Shown here in pieces: positions 47,170-59,409 of a DNA stretch of 64,000 nucleotides. Position numbers and translations under genes: made by a program. The DNA comes from Rotaria sp. Silwood1 (lineage: Eukaryota; Rotifera; Eurotatoria; Philodinida; Philodinidae): assembly GCA_905250075.1 (NCBI GenBank), contig CAJNOP010000012.1:186001-250000 (forward strand), written 5' to 3'. The notes beneath the pieces were generated by a model. It was not told where the DNA came from, did not search any database, and saw only the letters and a list, made by a program, of their open reading frames with translations. Within the stretch, counting starts at the first letter, position 1. The number at the start of each line of letters is the position of its first letter.

Positions 47170-50100
47170 AGAAAAAATTATATTTTCCACTGATTGATCG
47201 CCTTAAGAAAACGAATACTATACAACATTCAAGTCATCCACACTTTATGTAGTAACACTATCATATATCTCATCTTTTAGCGTGTACCTGTAATGATTAA
47301 CTAATATTTTTAATCTTGATAATTCTTTAATCATTTGTGTCCTTGATAAATTAGCAACTTCTCCCACTTACAGGAGTTATGAAATTAGAATATATTCTAA
47401 AAAGTCTGCTAAATATATGATGTAAGGCTCATGAAGATAATAAACCTTTTTGTAGTTTTTATTATTCTATGCTTTGTTTTACAAAGAAGGCTATGTACAT
47501 ACTGCTGAATGAGACGCGCACTCATATTTCTCTCTAGAAATAACATCGAATCATTCCAGCTCATGACGCAAACCATGAAAAGCAGTTAGGATCCTATAAG
47601 ATTGACATTTCTGGTTTTCATTCGGTTGAAATCAGAAATCTTTTTGAGTATGAGCAAGAACACCTGAGATCAAACGACAATCTTCGTCATATATCCTAAT
47701 TATACGTACATCAGTCCATACAGTTACCGGTGAAAATGATACAAGAGTCTCTCTTGATCAAAGTTTTATATTAGATCATAGATTAAATTAATTAGTTATT
47801 CTTGTTCAATTATTATGTTTTCCAAAGGAAGATCATTCATTCAATAAAAATCCTTCGCATGAAAAAATAAAACTACGTGAAAAATTAAAATGGTTAAGAA
47901 AATGTCATCATCGTCATTTTTATTGATCTCAGTAATAGAAAAAAAAGTAATCTCTTTTATTTTCTTTTTTGAAATAATTGATTTTGTATTCTTTTTAGAA
48001 TATTAATAAATAAAGTATACTTTGATAATTTTACGTATTTTTTATGAGAGAATTGGTCTTAAAAAAGCCAAAGAGGTGAAGTAGAATAAATGGTGATCTT
48101 TGCGCTCCCTTGATAATTTCTTTGTTTTTTTTTCCTATGCTATATCTTTCGTTGCTAAACTATTAGCCAGTCAATAGCAGACAAGTCTTATATTAAAAAC
48201 ATTTATAGAGAAATTAAAACACAAAATGTTATTGAAAAGTATTGAACATGTACAATAGAACAAGTTTTCTTAGTTAGGAATTGCTTCTACTTTGGATTTT
48301 TTATTAACTACTAAACATAAAAGTACAACAATATAAATGTTTTTGCAACTGCTGAAAAGTTCTAGTGTTCAATTGTAATTGAAAACTTCTGACAGTAATC
48401 TTTACGAAGTAAGTCGATTATCTACTCTGTCCAAATTTCGAAAATTTCGCTTTTTCAACCAACAGTTGAGTAGCTTCTTAGGAAAATGAAAACTATGCCA
48501 GATTCTGGGCTCATAGTGTATCATAAAGTTCTCCTCTTCACTTCAGCTGACGAAAAAAATTAGATTTGAGCTATTTTCAATAGGGTTGTGAAAAGTCAAC
48601 ATTTTCCCCTTGTTTTGAAGTTTATTTCAATAAAATTTATATAACATGTGGAGTAACGGCATATTTATTCAATACTAAACAATCTAGTGTATGATATTCG
48701 ATAGCAAATTATCAAATGTATATATCCATAAGAACTAGAATCTTCTTCATCTATACTTACCGTCATTTTGAAGTCGGTTTTTTAACTATTGTGATAACGA
48801 GACGAATCATGTTAAGTAGAGAATTTTTCGATCTTTGATAACGAATAGCAAGCATAAGAATTGAATTATTTATTTTTGTGCTAGTGATTTATTTTCTTTC
48901 ACTGTAATTACTTTAAATGAAAACGAATGTTAAACTAACGAAATTAGATCAATAAAATGTTATTTTGGCTGAAAATTTTGCAGATACATGTTTTTACTCA
49001 TCTTATTGATAGTTATCGTGAAATTTTTCAACTATTTAAAAATCAACATTTACAAGATTTAATCTTTGAATAATTATGTAAAATTGAAAACTAATAAGAA
49101 TCTATATTGTTATAAGAAATCTTACGTTTTAAAAAAGCTGGTGAACTTTAATCAAAATTAATTAAGGATGTGGATGTGGACCTGTATGTGATTGTACATG
49201 TCGGTGCGAGTGTGAATGGGTAGGTGTGAGGTGTGAAGTGCGGATATGAGCGTGAGTGGTGACAGGCGAATGCTGATGTATAGTGCAGTATTTAATTTAT
49301 ATAGTCAGAAAGAGAAAAGTTTTGGCTACAAAATAGCTCTAAGAAATTAGTTTTGTCCAATGAAAGTTATGGCAAAGAAAAGCGATTTTTTTTGTCAATA
49401 GAAGCAGGGCAAAAATCAGTTACTTCTTTCTTCTTTCGTTGAAAATCTTAGAGCGATAGCAGCCTTAATACTTGATAGTATATTTGATAAATAGCCTAGG
49501 CAGTAAGAAGTTTTTTTTAAAATTATCGAAATCCATTGAGCAGAAGTTGAGATATGAGCGTTTTACTGTTGGCAACGCAATGGTACAATATGAGTGTAAT
49601 TCACCCATATTTGTTAACTGTTTATGTGAAGGTTTCAGTAGTGTAGACAGAATCCTGAAATTTTTATGAATATGTTGCTGTTCGAGAAGAGTGTCTTCAC
49701 TTGTAATATATTTTGATGTGTACAGCATTGATTAAAATGGAGTGATCATGAGAACAACTTTTTCGTCAAGAAAATCTGAAAAATTTCATCAGAGCATATT
49801 ACATAGGATCATCGCAGTGACCTCGAGACGTTTTCTATCTCGATAGAAAAGTTGCATTTGTGAGTAAGTATAGTTTTCTAATTACTTGTTCTCATCAATT
49901 GTTCTATTTACAGCTTATACAACGCTAAAATGACCAAAGCACAATACTATCTATATTGAATCTTAAAATAATAAGATATGCACAAGCGCTAAAAATAATC
50001 AATAAACTTCAGAAATAATGGAAAATTGATTGTGTCTTAGAGTCTTCTGAGATTTATTTTACTGTGTTCATTCAAGAGAATCCTCTTATGTCTGGTGAAC

Positions 50101-50316
50101 TTTAGTCACTTTTTACTGAATCAATATTTGATATCTTTCCAATGTAGGATTCATACCGCGAGTTACTATATATGCATTGATTTGAAATGACTCATTAATT
50201 AGTCAAATCATTTAATTCAAAGTGGTGAAAGATATTATATGTTTATTAAAGCGACTAATTATAAAAAAAAATATGCATGTCAATGTTTTTTGGTTCTAAA
50301 CCATAATGGTGAAGCT
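47170..50316. other. Gene-poor spacer with a GT-rich tract and a relic
   Basis: No intact gene. Around 47740-47930 the plus strand reads like exon debris (DQSFILDHRLN, then KIKLREKLKWLRKCHHRHFY) between stops. At 49165-49275 there is a degenerate G/T-rich tract of irregular GTGTG/TGTGAG units. It is not a clean telomeric repeat. Copy A of a duplicated non-coding block lies at about 49830-50010. Confidence 0.4.
49830..50010 (+). repeat. Duplicated block, copy A (uninterrupted)
   Basis: Aligns with 53690-54110 at sequence level: CTCGATAGAAAA, GTAAGTATAG, TTTTCTAATTaCTTGTTCT, ATACTATCTATA-TGAAT and AATAATCAATA-ACTTCA occur in the same order in both. Copy A lacks the 244-base hairpin present in copy B, so it serves as the empty-site reference. 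The nature of the block is unknown. Confidence 0.65.
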
Positions 50317-50538
50317 CTACCAATAGTCACCATACCAATAACCAGGCCAGTAGTCTCCATAAGGATATCCTCCGCCATATCGGTACCGATGTCGACCATA
50401 TCCTCGACCGTAACGGTATGGGTCATATACTCGAGGATATCCACGGTATGGTCGACGGTTTCGATAATAATCCCAATAAGGATCGTCATAGATCATTCCA
50501 CCCCATGGAGGATAGTAATCCCATGGATCCCAACTCAT
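50317..50538 (-). CDS. Gly/Tyr/Arg-rich microprotein
   Basis: A 73-residue frame from ATG 50538, made almost entirely of Tyr, Gly, Arg, Trp, Pro and Asp. It opens MSWDPWDYYPPWGGMIYDDP, then has Arg/Tyr-rich repeats such as YRGYPRVYDPYRYGRGYG and ends GYWYGDYW. There is no signal peptide, Cys or other domain. The GC content is well above the surrounding DNA, and the composition bias is strong in this frame only, which supports it as the coding frame; overlapping frames on both strands are by-products. Proteins of this composition include shell or cuticle matrix and condensate-forming proteins, and some invertebrate YGG-type peptides. No family can be assigned. An intron or upstream exon cannot be excluded. 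Confidence 0.6.
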   Translation of the reverse strand: MSWDPWDYYPPWGGMIYDDPYWDYYRNRRPYRGYPRVYDPYRYGRGYGRHRYRYGGGYPYGDYWPGYWYGDYW

Positions 50539-52924
50539 TATTTATATGATATCACGCTAGAATTAGTATAAAGATAAAAAAGATCTATAGATAAATTTTA
50601 CTTAATGTCTACACTTACGTGTTTTAGAAATAAAACTTGTATATACAATTGAATGAACATCAATGAAGAAGGTATGTGCTTTTATACTCAACAATCTCGT
50701 CTATTTACGTTGTTTTTGTTGAATCATCGTCAGTTGGAGAACAACCTTAGAAGTAAACATGTATTTTTCAACAACCCACATACTTGTTTTACTTCTATTA
50801 CTTGCGATTACGAAATATACCAAACCTTGAGCTATCTACATTAATCTAAGTAACCATGCGTGATATTGCGCTTCAAAAATAACCAACTATGCACAGTCAT
50901 GTGAGGCTTAAAAAGTACAAAAATATATTGACCTCGATTGATTTTTTATTAAATAGACTTCGGACCCTAAAAGTTAAGTTCTTTTAACTTACAATAACCG
51001 AGATATTTGCTATGTTTAATATTTTATTTCATATTTAAATATATGAAACAAATTAATCAACCTAATATTAAATTTACTTATTCTATCTAATACAAAAAAA
51101 AATGACAAAAATTCTTTTTTGTTTTAATATCCATATGAAGCCAAAAGAGAATGGCTTATCAAATAAAACTATGATGAATTTGAAAAATCATAAAAATTTT
51201 ATCGTTTCATCGACGTTTTCATTGTTTAGCATTACTATAATTTCATTTTTGTCAATTATAATGATATTGTCGATTAACAAGACGATGCGATAAATTTTTT
51301 CATACTGTAAGATGTTCAATATTTTTATTCGATCTTAATTCTTAGTTCAATTTAAATTTAAAGTTTTCATTTTTCGATATAAATACTACAGCTGCAAGTC
51401 ATTCAATATCATTTCAAGAATAGATGGCTTGGTTATTCTAAAAATAAATATCAATCATTATTCGGTCGTAAAGTCAATTCTTTTATCTAGATGTTATTTC
51501 GGTAAATGGTCAATATAACTATTTCATTTATGAATAACTGAATCTTTTACAGATAAAACTAGTTTTGTTGTTAATGGAGTTGACAGGTGATCTTAAAGAG
51601 AATTTGTTTCCACGATTCGTTTGAATAGAAGTGGTACACCACCAATTATAAACTTTACTTGACGGTCTAAGAATGATTTAATCAACTTAATCATAATGTG
51701 AAACAGAAATCAATGGTTGGTTTTCGTAAATTATATCTAATTCAACAATGTTATGTTGATAATCTGGAAAATAACAGTACAAAGCTACTTCAATTAATTC
51801 AGTATTTGAATAAGCTGATCTGTAAGTTTAACATATGCAGTGTGAAAATTAACATGCCAAATATTTTAATCTCAACGAAAACAACACAATCGATCGATAC
51901 TTTGATCAAATACATATGTATGATAATTCATCAAACGATTAAAAAAAGATAGCTGATGAAGTAAATGATGGTTATTTGATTAATATCTAGATGAAATACT
52001 AATATTTTACATCGATGTTTGTTGATTAATAACACCATTTGATCAACTGCTGAACGAGAGAATAGAATTGATTTTTAAACAATCAAAATCAAATAATATC
52101 TTTAAACAAAATTAAAGCGTATTATGAGACAGACAAATCTAAATTTGGCTAGTTTTGAATGATCTTATAAAGACTACTTTATTAGATAAAAAAAAAGTGT
52201 TTACATATGAATCTTTACCTTGCTCAAAATTTACTGTGCTTGCATTTTAAGAATTATAAATCTGTACGATAGATGACATTATAATATTTGATTAATTCAA
52301 ATTTTCAGTCAGATGCTTAGTAAATAAGAGATAAGATTTGATTGAAATGACATAATAAGTTCTTATTAATTATCTTTACATCACATATGCATAGTAGCAA
52401 TTTGATCGAAGCAACATATATCAAATTTCGAGTCATAGTACTAGATACTTATTTAGTTTACGGATTTGTTTAGAAAAAAGGGTTTCCTAGTAATCTTCAC
52501 ATATGTTACATACAACTGTACTCAATGAACAAATATTCATGTAATTTGTTACATTCACTATATAATCAAGTTCTTTGCATATCAATAATTTATTTACAAG
52601 AAAAAAACATAATCATACAAAAGAAAATATCTTGACGTATTTTTGTTCAACTGCTGAATTTATTTCAATTTGAAATCTTACATCAAATCCAGAATTTCAG
52701 CTGTTATATGACATAGGTAACTCATATTTGTCGAAATTCTTCGCATCAAACCAATAGAATATGCTATAAACAATACATATGATCGGTTAATAATATCAAT
52801 AGGTTTATTCATAGCTATACCTATTTGCATCAATTAACAAAAACATCAATCATATTGACATAAATATTTGGATGATAGCAAGTGAAATATCCACTTGTTT
52901 TTTTTTAAACGAATTCAGAAATGT

Positions 52925-53330
52925 CAATAAATATATGTTGCTGTATCTAGATCATCACGATAATGTGGATTTTCTTTTGATAAATTTTTCACTAAGTGCA
53001 TAATCTACATCGATAACATTTATCACAAACAAAAACAGAAAAAAAGTTAATAGTATAGAAGAAAACAAAGTTTTTATCTATTTTTGATAAATATAATGAT
53101 GCTAATTGTACATGATTCTCATTCTTATTATTATAATATTGAACAAGAGCCATATGAAGATGATCAAAAGTGTTTCATCAATCATCAAAATGATAATATA
53201 TTCGCAATTATTTTTTTTTTGTAATAATGTCAACAACGAAAACAACAAAAAACAACAATCACGACTTATTTTTGTCATTTAGGTTTAGTTGCTAAATCCA
53301 ATACACGCCTAAAAAATATGTTATTTTTTT
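52925..53330 (-). pseudogene. Unidentified coding relic
   Basis: Minus-strand fragments look like exons of one gene. RVLDLATKPK follows a TTTTTAG acceptor near 53310. FDHLHMALVQYYNNKNENHV plus QLASLYLSKIDKN lies near 53163-53065. IMHLVKNLSKENPHYRDDLD plus TATYIY ends in a stop near 52935 after a GATGTAG acceptor. Stops and frame changes separate the fragments. I do not recognise the parent; the middle fragment is TPR-like in rhythm only. Confidence 0.35.
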
Positions 53331-53689
53331 TGTAACGTCATTTGATGCTAATTGTATAGACTCGCACCATATTCACAATTATTTTATGACGATACAGCAA
53401 GCATAGTTTCTTATGTGATGAAAACGGCAAACTTGTTATACCAGTTGAATATTTAAAATAACACAAAGACTAAATCCTTTAAAAATCAAATAAAACAATG
53501 TTGTACTAATCAAATCTATATAAAAGTTTTTCATTAGCACCATCCCACACATTCACTAATGCCTCAAAACTACCAATTCCTAATATTCTATATTGTTTAT
53601 GAAAAGTAATAGTCTCGATGGCTCTTTCTTTTGAACAATAACATTTGAATGCTGTAGATGACGATCAGAATGCTCTAGACATGTTTTTC

Positions 53690-54110
53690 TCGATAGAAAA
53701 ATATGATTTGTAATTAAGTATATTATCATAAGTATAGATCATATATATGATACTTGAAAATGGAGAAGAAATAATAAACTGCAGCTAAACATGTTTTTAT
53801 TTCAAAGTTTCAATTGACTTGTTCTTTTTCTGTCATCATAAGACTAAATTCAATTCAAATAAGTCGTTAAACATAATCAATATTCAATGACGGAAAAGAA
53901 CAAGTCAATTGAAAATTTAAAATAAAAAATGTTTAGCTGCAATTTATTATTTCTTCTATTATTAACTATAGTTTTCTAATTTCTTGTTCTTATGAATTGG
54001 ATCAACTTGGAGCTCATACAATATTATACGGTGATCGAAGAAAAATACTATCTATACTGAATTTTTAAACAATAATAAATACACTGATGCTGAGAATAAT
54101 CAATACACTT
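53690..54110 (+). repeat. Duplicated block, copy B (interrupted by a hairpin)
   Basis: Homologous to 49830-50010 (see that entry). The alignment is broken after GTAATTAAGTATA (ending 53722) and resumes at TATAGTTTTCTAATT (from 53967). The comparison defines the inserted hairpin. Confidence 0.65.
53723..53966. mobile_element. Hairpin MITE-like insertion
   Basis: A 244-base segment absent from the related block at 49830-50010. It is flanked on both sides by TATA (53719-53722 and 53967-53970), where the empty copy has TATA once, so it duplicated TATA or TA. Its core is a long inverted repeat: 53764-53836 is nearly the reverse complement of 53888-53958, enclosing about 50 bases. A second small palindrome lies at its left end (about 53731-53756). 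It has no coding capacity. Confidence 0.75.
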
Positions 54111-54803
54111 CACAAACGACCTTTACATCATTTTTGTATCTAATTAAGATATACTTGTTCAAGTGCTGTTCTATACGGTTCAATCTTTCTTCCATATGCT
54201 TTGAATTCGGATTAAATGAAACTTATAACTAATAATCAGACAGAAATGGAAATATTCAAAAGTATGATTAAAAAGATTTTCTTGTCAATTAATAACAACC
54301 ATTTCTCATTCTGAATTTCTTGTTTCATAAAATGCTTGTGCCTTTTCAGTTCTGCTAGATATCGATTTTTCAATAGGTTGCCAATCATCATCTCATCAAT
54401 AAGATAAATTTTCTTGAATTTTTCGTCATCCTGCATTTGGTAGTAATGAACAAAATGTTAAACATTCCAACTTAATATTGAAAAAATTGAATTTATTAAT
54501 AAAATTTGCATCATACCGAATTTTAACGCTACTTGTTTGATGATTTGATTGAATAATAGCTTAATTAATATCATGATCATCGAAATTCGAAACGATTTTG
54601 ATTGAAAAAAAACGAAAAAGATAATTGAGATACTTTAGAATATGTATCTGTTGGTCTTAGCGATATTATATGAATGGCCAAATCAATTGTAGATGTCGTC
54701 GGTCTTAACATGCCTCATTTCTCATTCAATGAAATGTTGTTTCGAAAATAATACAAATAAGTTTTTCTCAATATTATTCTAAAAAAATATCTATATAGCA
54801 CAA

Positions 54804-56365
54804 GATAATGAAATTCTATTTCATTATATAAATAAAACAGAAATTATATAATTAAATAAACCAAAAACATTAAATGTTTTGACATGTTCAATGATTAAAC
54901 AGATTTATTCATAGATGAAAGTATGAGTTTTTGTATTTTCTACTAAGTTTTCGTTTAAAAATTATTTAGGAATGCAAATCAAATAGAAAAACAGAATTAA
55001 TTATCATTAAAAATACTGGATCAAAAGGATTCTTTGCTGATTATGATATTAAAAGTAATAAAAACACAAACACGATTATGTAATTCATTTTAGCCAATAA
55101 GTAAAACATTACTTCTCTCAATGACATGATCTAATAGTGAAAATATTCGAACTGATTACTTCAGAGATGAATATCAACTTATTTATCTTATTGGAACTTA
55201 CAAAATACTGGATATTACATTAATCAATCGTATTACAATGGATGGAGTATGTTGAATAGAAGTAAACATTTATCAATTAGTTTATTACAGCGTTGTGGTT
55301 TATCAGTACACGCATCATTTCGAATAGCTACAGAAATAACAACTGTTGTTATACCTAAAACAGCTGCTGATAAATAAAAAAATTGTTCATTGATTAATGT
55401 GATTGGTTTTTTTAAAAAAAAGAGTTGTTTTCGAATGCTGATGGTTCATATTATCTTCCATGTAGATCGAATAACCTTGGTGTGTTTCTTTGCTGAACAG
55501 GTCATCGTTCACATGGTATAGATGCTGTTTATGTTGGTGATATTGAACAAAAACTTATTAGATTACCAAAAGCTAATTATAATTTAAAAAAAGAAGTTTT
55601 GGATAACCAGAGTGAATCGGTAGACCTTCAAAATTTGACGAAATATTGTAAAAAGAAATCAATCGAAGTCGATAGTATGTTCAAGATCATTAGCCGTTTA
55701 ACTGTAATCATCTGTATTCACAGTTTTGACTCATTTTTCAAATGTTCAACTAGAATCAGTTGTTTTTCTTACGAGCAGTATATTTTGTTATTTTCATCGG
55801 TTAACTCACTCGATAATTTTGATGCTTTTTTTTAATAGGTCATATCTCAATCATCATTTAGTCTTTAAGAACAATTACTATTGATTAATTGAGTATTTTC
55901 AATAGATGTGAAAAATGTTGAAACTATTTTCCAACAATTAGAATCTAATGGGTCATTATTTACTTTAAAACAACTTTCAATTCTTAAGAAAATGGTATAG
56001 TTATTTATATTTTCTTTAGATATTTTAAGTATTTGTCTATTTAGAGTCCAACATCGTTGAAAATCGAATTAGAACAATTGAAATGAGGAAAACAGTTAGA
56101 TATAAAAGAATGTTCAAAAATAGAATATCGCATTTTACATTATGTTATAAATGGTCATGACTTTGTTGAAGGTGTTCAAGCTGGTATGTATTCTTGATAA
56201 TTACAATAAAACGCAAATCATACTCATCTTTCTATTTTTCAATTTCTTATTGATAAAGATAATAAGCCTTGATGAAAACCTAATGAATCAGAACATATTT
56301 CTAATGAACATATTGCACATTATTTTGAAAAATTATCACACAATAAAGAATTACAATTATCATAA
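54804..56365 (+). pseudogene. HIBCH: 3-hydroxyisobutyryl-CoA hydrolase pseudogene
   Basis: Fragments in family order on the plus strand: LNKPKTLNVLTCSMIKQIYS (from about 54840); TELIIIKNTGSKGFFADYDI (about 54990; HIBCH has [20 protein letters not shown]); DYFRDEYQLIYLIGTYK and TLINRITMDG; CGLSVHASFRIATE and VVIPKTAADK, then a stop near 55375; TGHRSHGIDAVYVGDIEQKL; DVKNVETIFQQLESNGSLFT-LKQLSILKKM; SPTSLKIELEQLK with TGA at 56084; IEYRILHYVINGHDFVEGVQ; and NESEHISNEHIAHYFEKLSH after TGATGA at 56270. HIBCH acts in mitochondrial valine catabolism. The copy has many stops and frame changes and has lost crotonase oxyanion-hole residues (GG to SK/DY), but keeps its introns. It is a decayed genomic copy, not a retrocopy; a functional homologue presumably lies elsewhere. 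Confidence 0.88.
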
Positions 56366-59300
56366 AACGCACAACTGATAATCATTGACATGTACAGGTG
56401 AGCTAGAAGGTCAACTTTTTCTAATAAATAATGAAATAGATGCTTGTTTTAACTAGTTATTTCTAAAAGAGAACTTTGTTCGTGGAACTTAATTTAATAA
56501 GTTTTGGATTATGTGTTTGATTTTCTTATATATTTTTTTCTTAAAATAATTTTAATTAGAATTGACTCTAAATTTTATTTGCATTCGTGAACCGATTAAT
56601 GGTTTCTATAATCAAATTTTCATAATAAACTGTATGTAATGTCAACCTACGTCTTCTACTTTTTCGATCTTGCACACATATATATGTAGTTTCATATAGA
56701 TAGATAAAAAGTATCAGTTCTCAGAAGAAGAAGTATCAGTGTGGGAATGATTCTGTGTAGATCAGACCGAACTGAATTGACCAATCATGGTTCTCGATGA
56801 CTTGCTCGGGTGAGAGAGATTATAGTTCAGTGATCAGCTTTTAGGTTATTCGTTAAATTTTTTTCCAACACAACGCAAAAGTTGAGAAAGACAAGCATCT
56901 TCAATCTTCCTTTGTCGAGATTCATGCCATCTATTGTCGAGCAGCTGGTCCATCGATTGAGTCGATATTTGTTCTATCTTTGCAGTCACTTCATCAATGA
57001 AAGAACTTGTATTCTGTAGGTGAAAGTTGATTAGATTCAGTCATCATTTACATGAATTGATTTGTTTGACTAAGATAGACATTATCCATAAGGCTGCAAA
57101 AGAGGCACAGTGTATGGTAGTTGGCTAGTCTACTAATAGACCAATCGATCGCCGATTCTATTTCTGTTATCAATGAAGCGAATTGATAACAAAAATATGA
57201 GATCGAAAAAGCCTCATCTAATCTTCTAAACCATATTTCGAAAGTTCGTTGTCATTATTTAATATTATTCAAGGCTTATTTTTTATCCTTTATTTCTAGC
57301 CTCAGAAATTCAGACATTAATAAGAATTTTTTCAAAAAACTTTTCTGGTTTATTGTCGCACTTCTCATAGGCTGTATTGTCAAGCTATCGTTCATTTTCG
57401 GCAAAAATATAAAATACTATTCAATGTGATACAAATTCTGAATAAAACAGTTAACAATTATGTTGAAACTTTTCTTTTAGCTTTCAAGGTAAAACAACAG
57501 ATCGGCAAAATTTTTCATCGAAATATTCTTCCATATGAAAGATTCTTAAATACTTTAACCTGTTCGTTGGTCACGAAATAATATTTAACTGATCGTTTAT
57601 GCTAAAACAAAACTAGTCAACATTTGCTTTTTACAACTATTACTTTTATAGAAGAATTTGAATTGTATAACCGAATGAAAATAAAAACATTCATATAATT
57701 TAATTATTTGTGTAAACAGATAATTGTTATTATAAAAAGTGTTTAAATATATTTTCTATTTGTTATTCATTCTTCGAAAACTTTGAGAAATGCTCATAAA
57801 ATTGATGATAATGGAGTTCTATTATAAAGTGTTAATATATGAAGAGTTACTCAATCTAAATAAATAACAAACATAAAATTCTCTGATATTAAAAGTGGTT
57901 CAATAGATTTATTCGTTATTGAAACTAGAAGAAGTCCATGTCACGGTATCACAGAGAAATATCAACTAAATATAAATCATTTTTATAGGTAGTTAAAAGA
58001 AATTGAAAACAAAGACTTGTTAAATTATCAAAAGTTAATTATAATTTAGTGAAGGAATTTTCGAATGAAAATATTGAATTGATGGATATTTAAGTTTTAT
58101 TTTAAGATTTCTATTAAATATAATGCTATTGAAATAAGAAATGCTAAATGTTAATATGTGAAAACAGTTAAACAGCCATTTAAGACAACGGTTATAACTG
58201 AACATAATAATGTTTGATAACTAATGATAATTGGAACGTGTTTTTTAAATTCTTTTTCAAAGTCATAATAATTATCATTATTACATATATGCATACAAAT
58301 CATGATGTATAACAAAATTGCAAATAAAGATACTACAGAATTGTATTTCTAATCGATTTAGAAATAACAGTGTCTCTTTCTTGTTTTTTTGCTCACCTAT
58401 CGATCTAATGGTTTGTTAAGAAAAGCAAAAAGAAATGAAAATATATAGACTGTAATTTATCATAATTTTCTGTTAATAGCCTACGTATTTCTAAAGATGA
58501 GAATTGTGATGATCTTTGGGATAACTAATAAGTATTTATTAAAAGTACAAATGATGCAGCAAAAACGAACATTGCGTCTAGTTGATTTGTAAAAATTTAA
58601 GAGAGTGTCAAGCGGACTTTTGAGTCTCTCATTTTTTCGAAAAAGAATATCACACTTCTAGATTGAGTGTGAGCATCATGATATATCAGCAACAATCCAT
58701 AGCTGTTAGAAAAATAGAATTTCATATTCTTCTATACAATTCCTTTCTTCAGATTCAGTCAGCATATGTTTTATAAGATTGAAACATAAGTTAAGAGATC
58801 TAAATGGATCTAAAAGAAAATCATCTAACAATACTTTTTCATCTGTATCTTAAGGATTAATGGAGGACACAATTAGTTATCAATCATCTGAGAAAAATTT
58901 CTATTTTCTATTTCGTTCAAAGATTTTTCAATCTTCAGATAAAATTCATCATGATATTGGATTTCTAACTCTTTTTCAAAGATAACAAGCCATTTTTAGA
59001 TTATAATATGATAGATCAATATTACTTATAAATATCTAAATAGTATTCTCTTAGATTCCAATAAAAGTAATAGAAAACGTACATTGTCTAATAGTGTTAA
59101 AAGTGAATTATTAGCACTATGTATCAAATTTATTGAAATACATACACATGATGATTTATCTTTTGTGTCAATGGCAAATTTTGTCTGTCTATTTTATTGA
59201 AACAATATAATGAGCATTTGTAACATACTCTTCTACTGTCAATATTATGAGAGGAATATTTTATACTATATCGACAACTGATTTTCGTCTTTTTCTTGTT

Positions 59301-59409
59301 CTCCTCAGATATTACCAGGTTCTTATATATTATCAAAATATTAGTAACATGTGGAGAAAACAGAATAGTAGATTGTAAATATCTATTTTTAGATACTAAA
59401 TTTAATTAA
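56366..59409. other. Decayed intergenic stretch
   Basis: No intact gene between the HIBCH pseudogene and PLPBP. A second possible HIBCH fragment is listed at 58010-58095. The acceptor-like TTTTTAG ending at 59392 lies 17 bases before the PLPBP ATG. Confidence 0.4.
58010..58095 (+). pseudogene. Possible second HIBCH fragment
   Basis: Reads LVKLSKVNYNLVKEFSNENI followed by ELMDI and a stop. It parallels LIRLPKANYNLKKEVLDNQS in the HIBCH pseudogene at about 55555, at both DNA and protein level. The surrounding bases give no further aligned HIBCH blocks, so this is a short remnant or a partial duplication. Confidence 0.4.

Larger units (their letters stand above)
50539..54803. other. Decayed intergenic stretch
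   Basis: No intact gene. The 84-residue ORF at 51698-51952 (MVGFRKLYLIQQCYVDNLEN...) has coding-like residues but no recognisable family. A minus-strand relic lies at 52925-53330 and a duplicated block with a nested hairpin at 53690-54110; both are listed separately. Confidence 0.4.

Noticed and set aside
49165-49275. Telomeric repeat array
   Set aside because: The units are irregular and do not form a tandem TGTGGG-type array; it is internal to the window. Kept only as a low-interest tract.
50239-50571. 110-residue plus-strand ORF over the Gly/Tyr-rich gene
   Set aside because: Its Ile/Ser/Val/Thr repeats are the antisense of the Tyr/Gly/Arg codons; it has no start context or domain.
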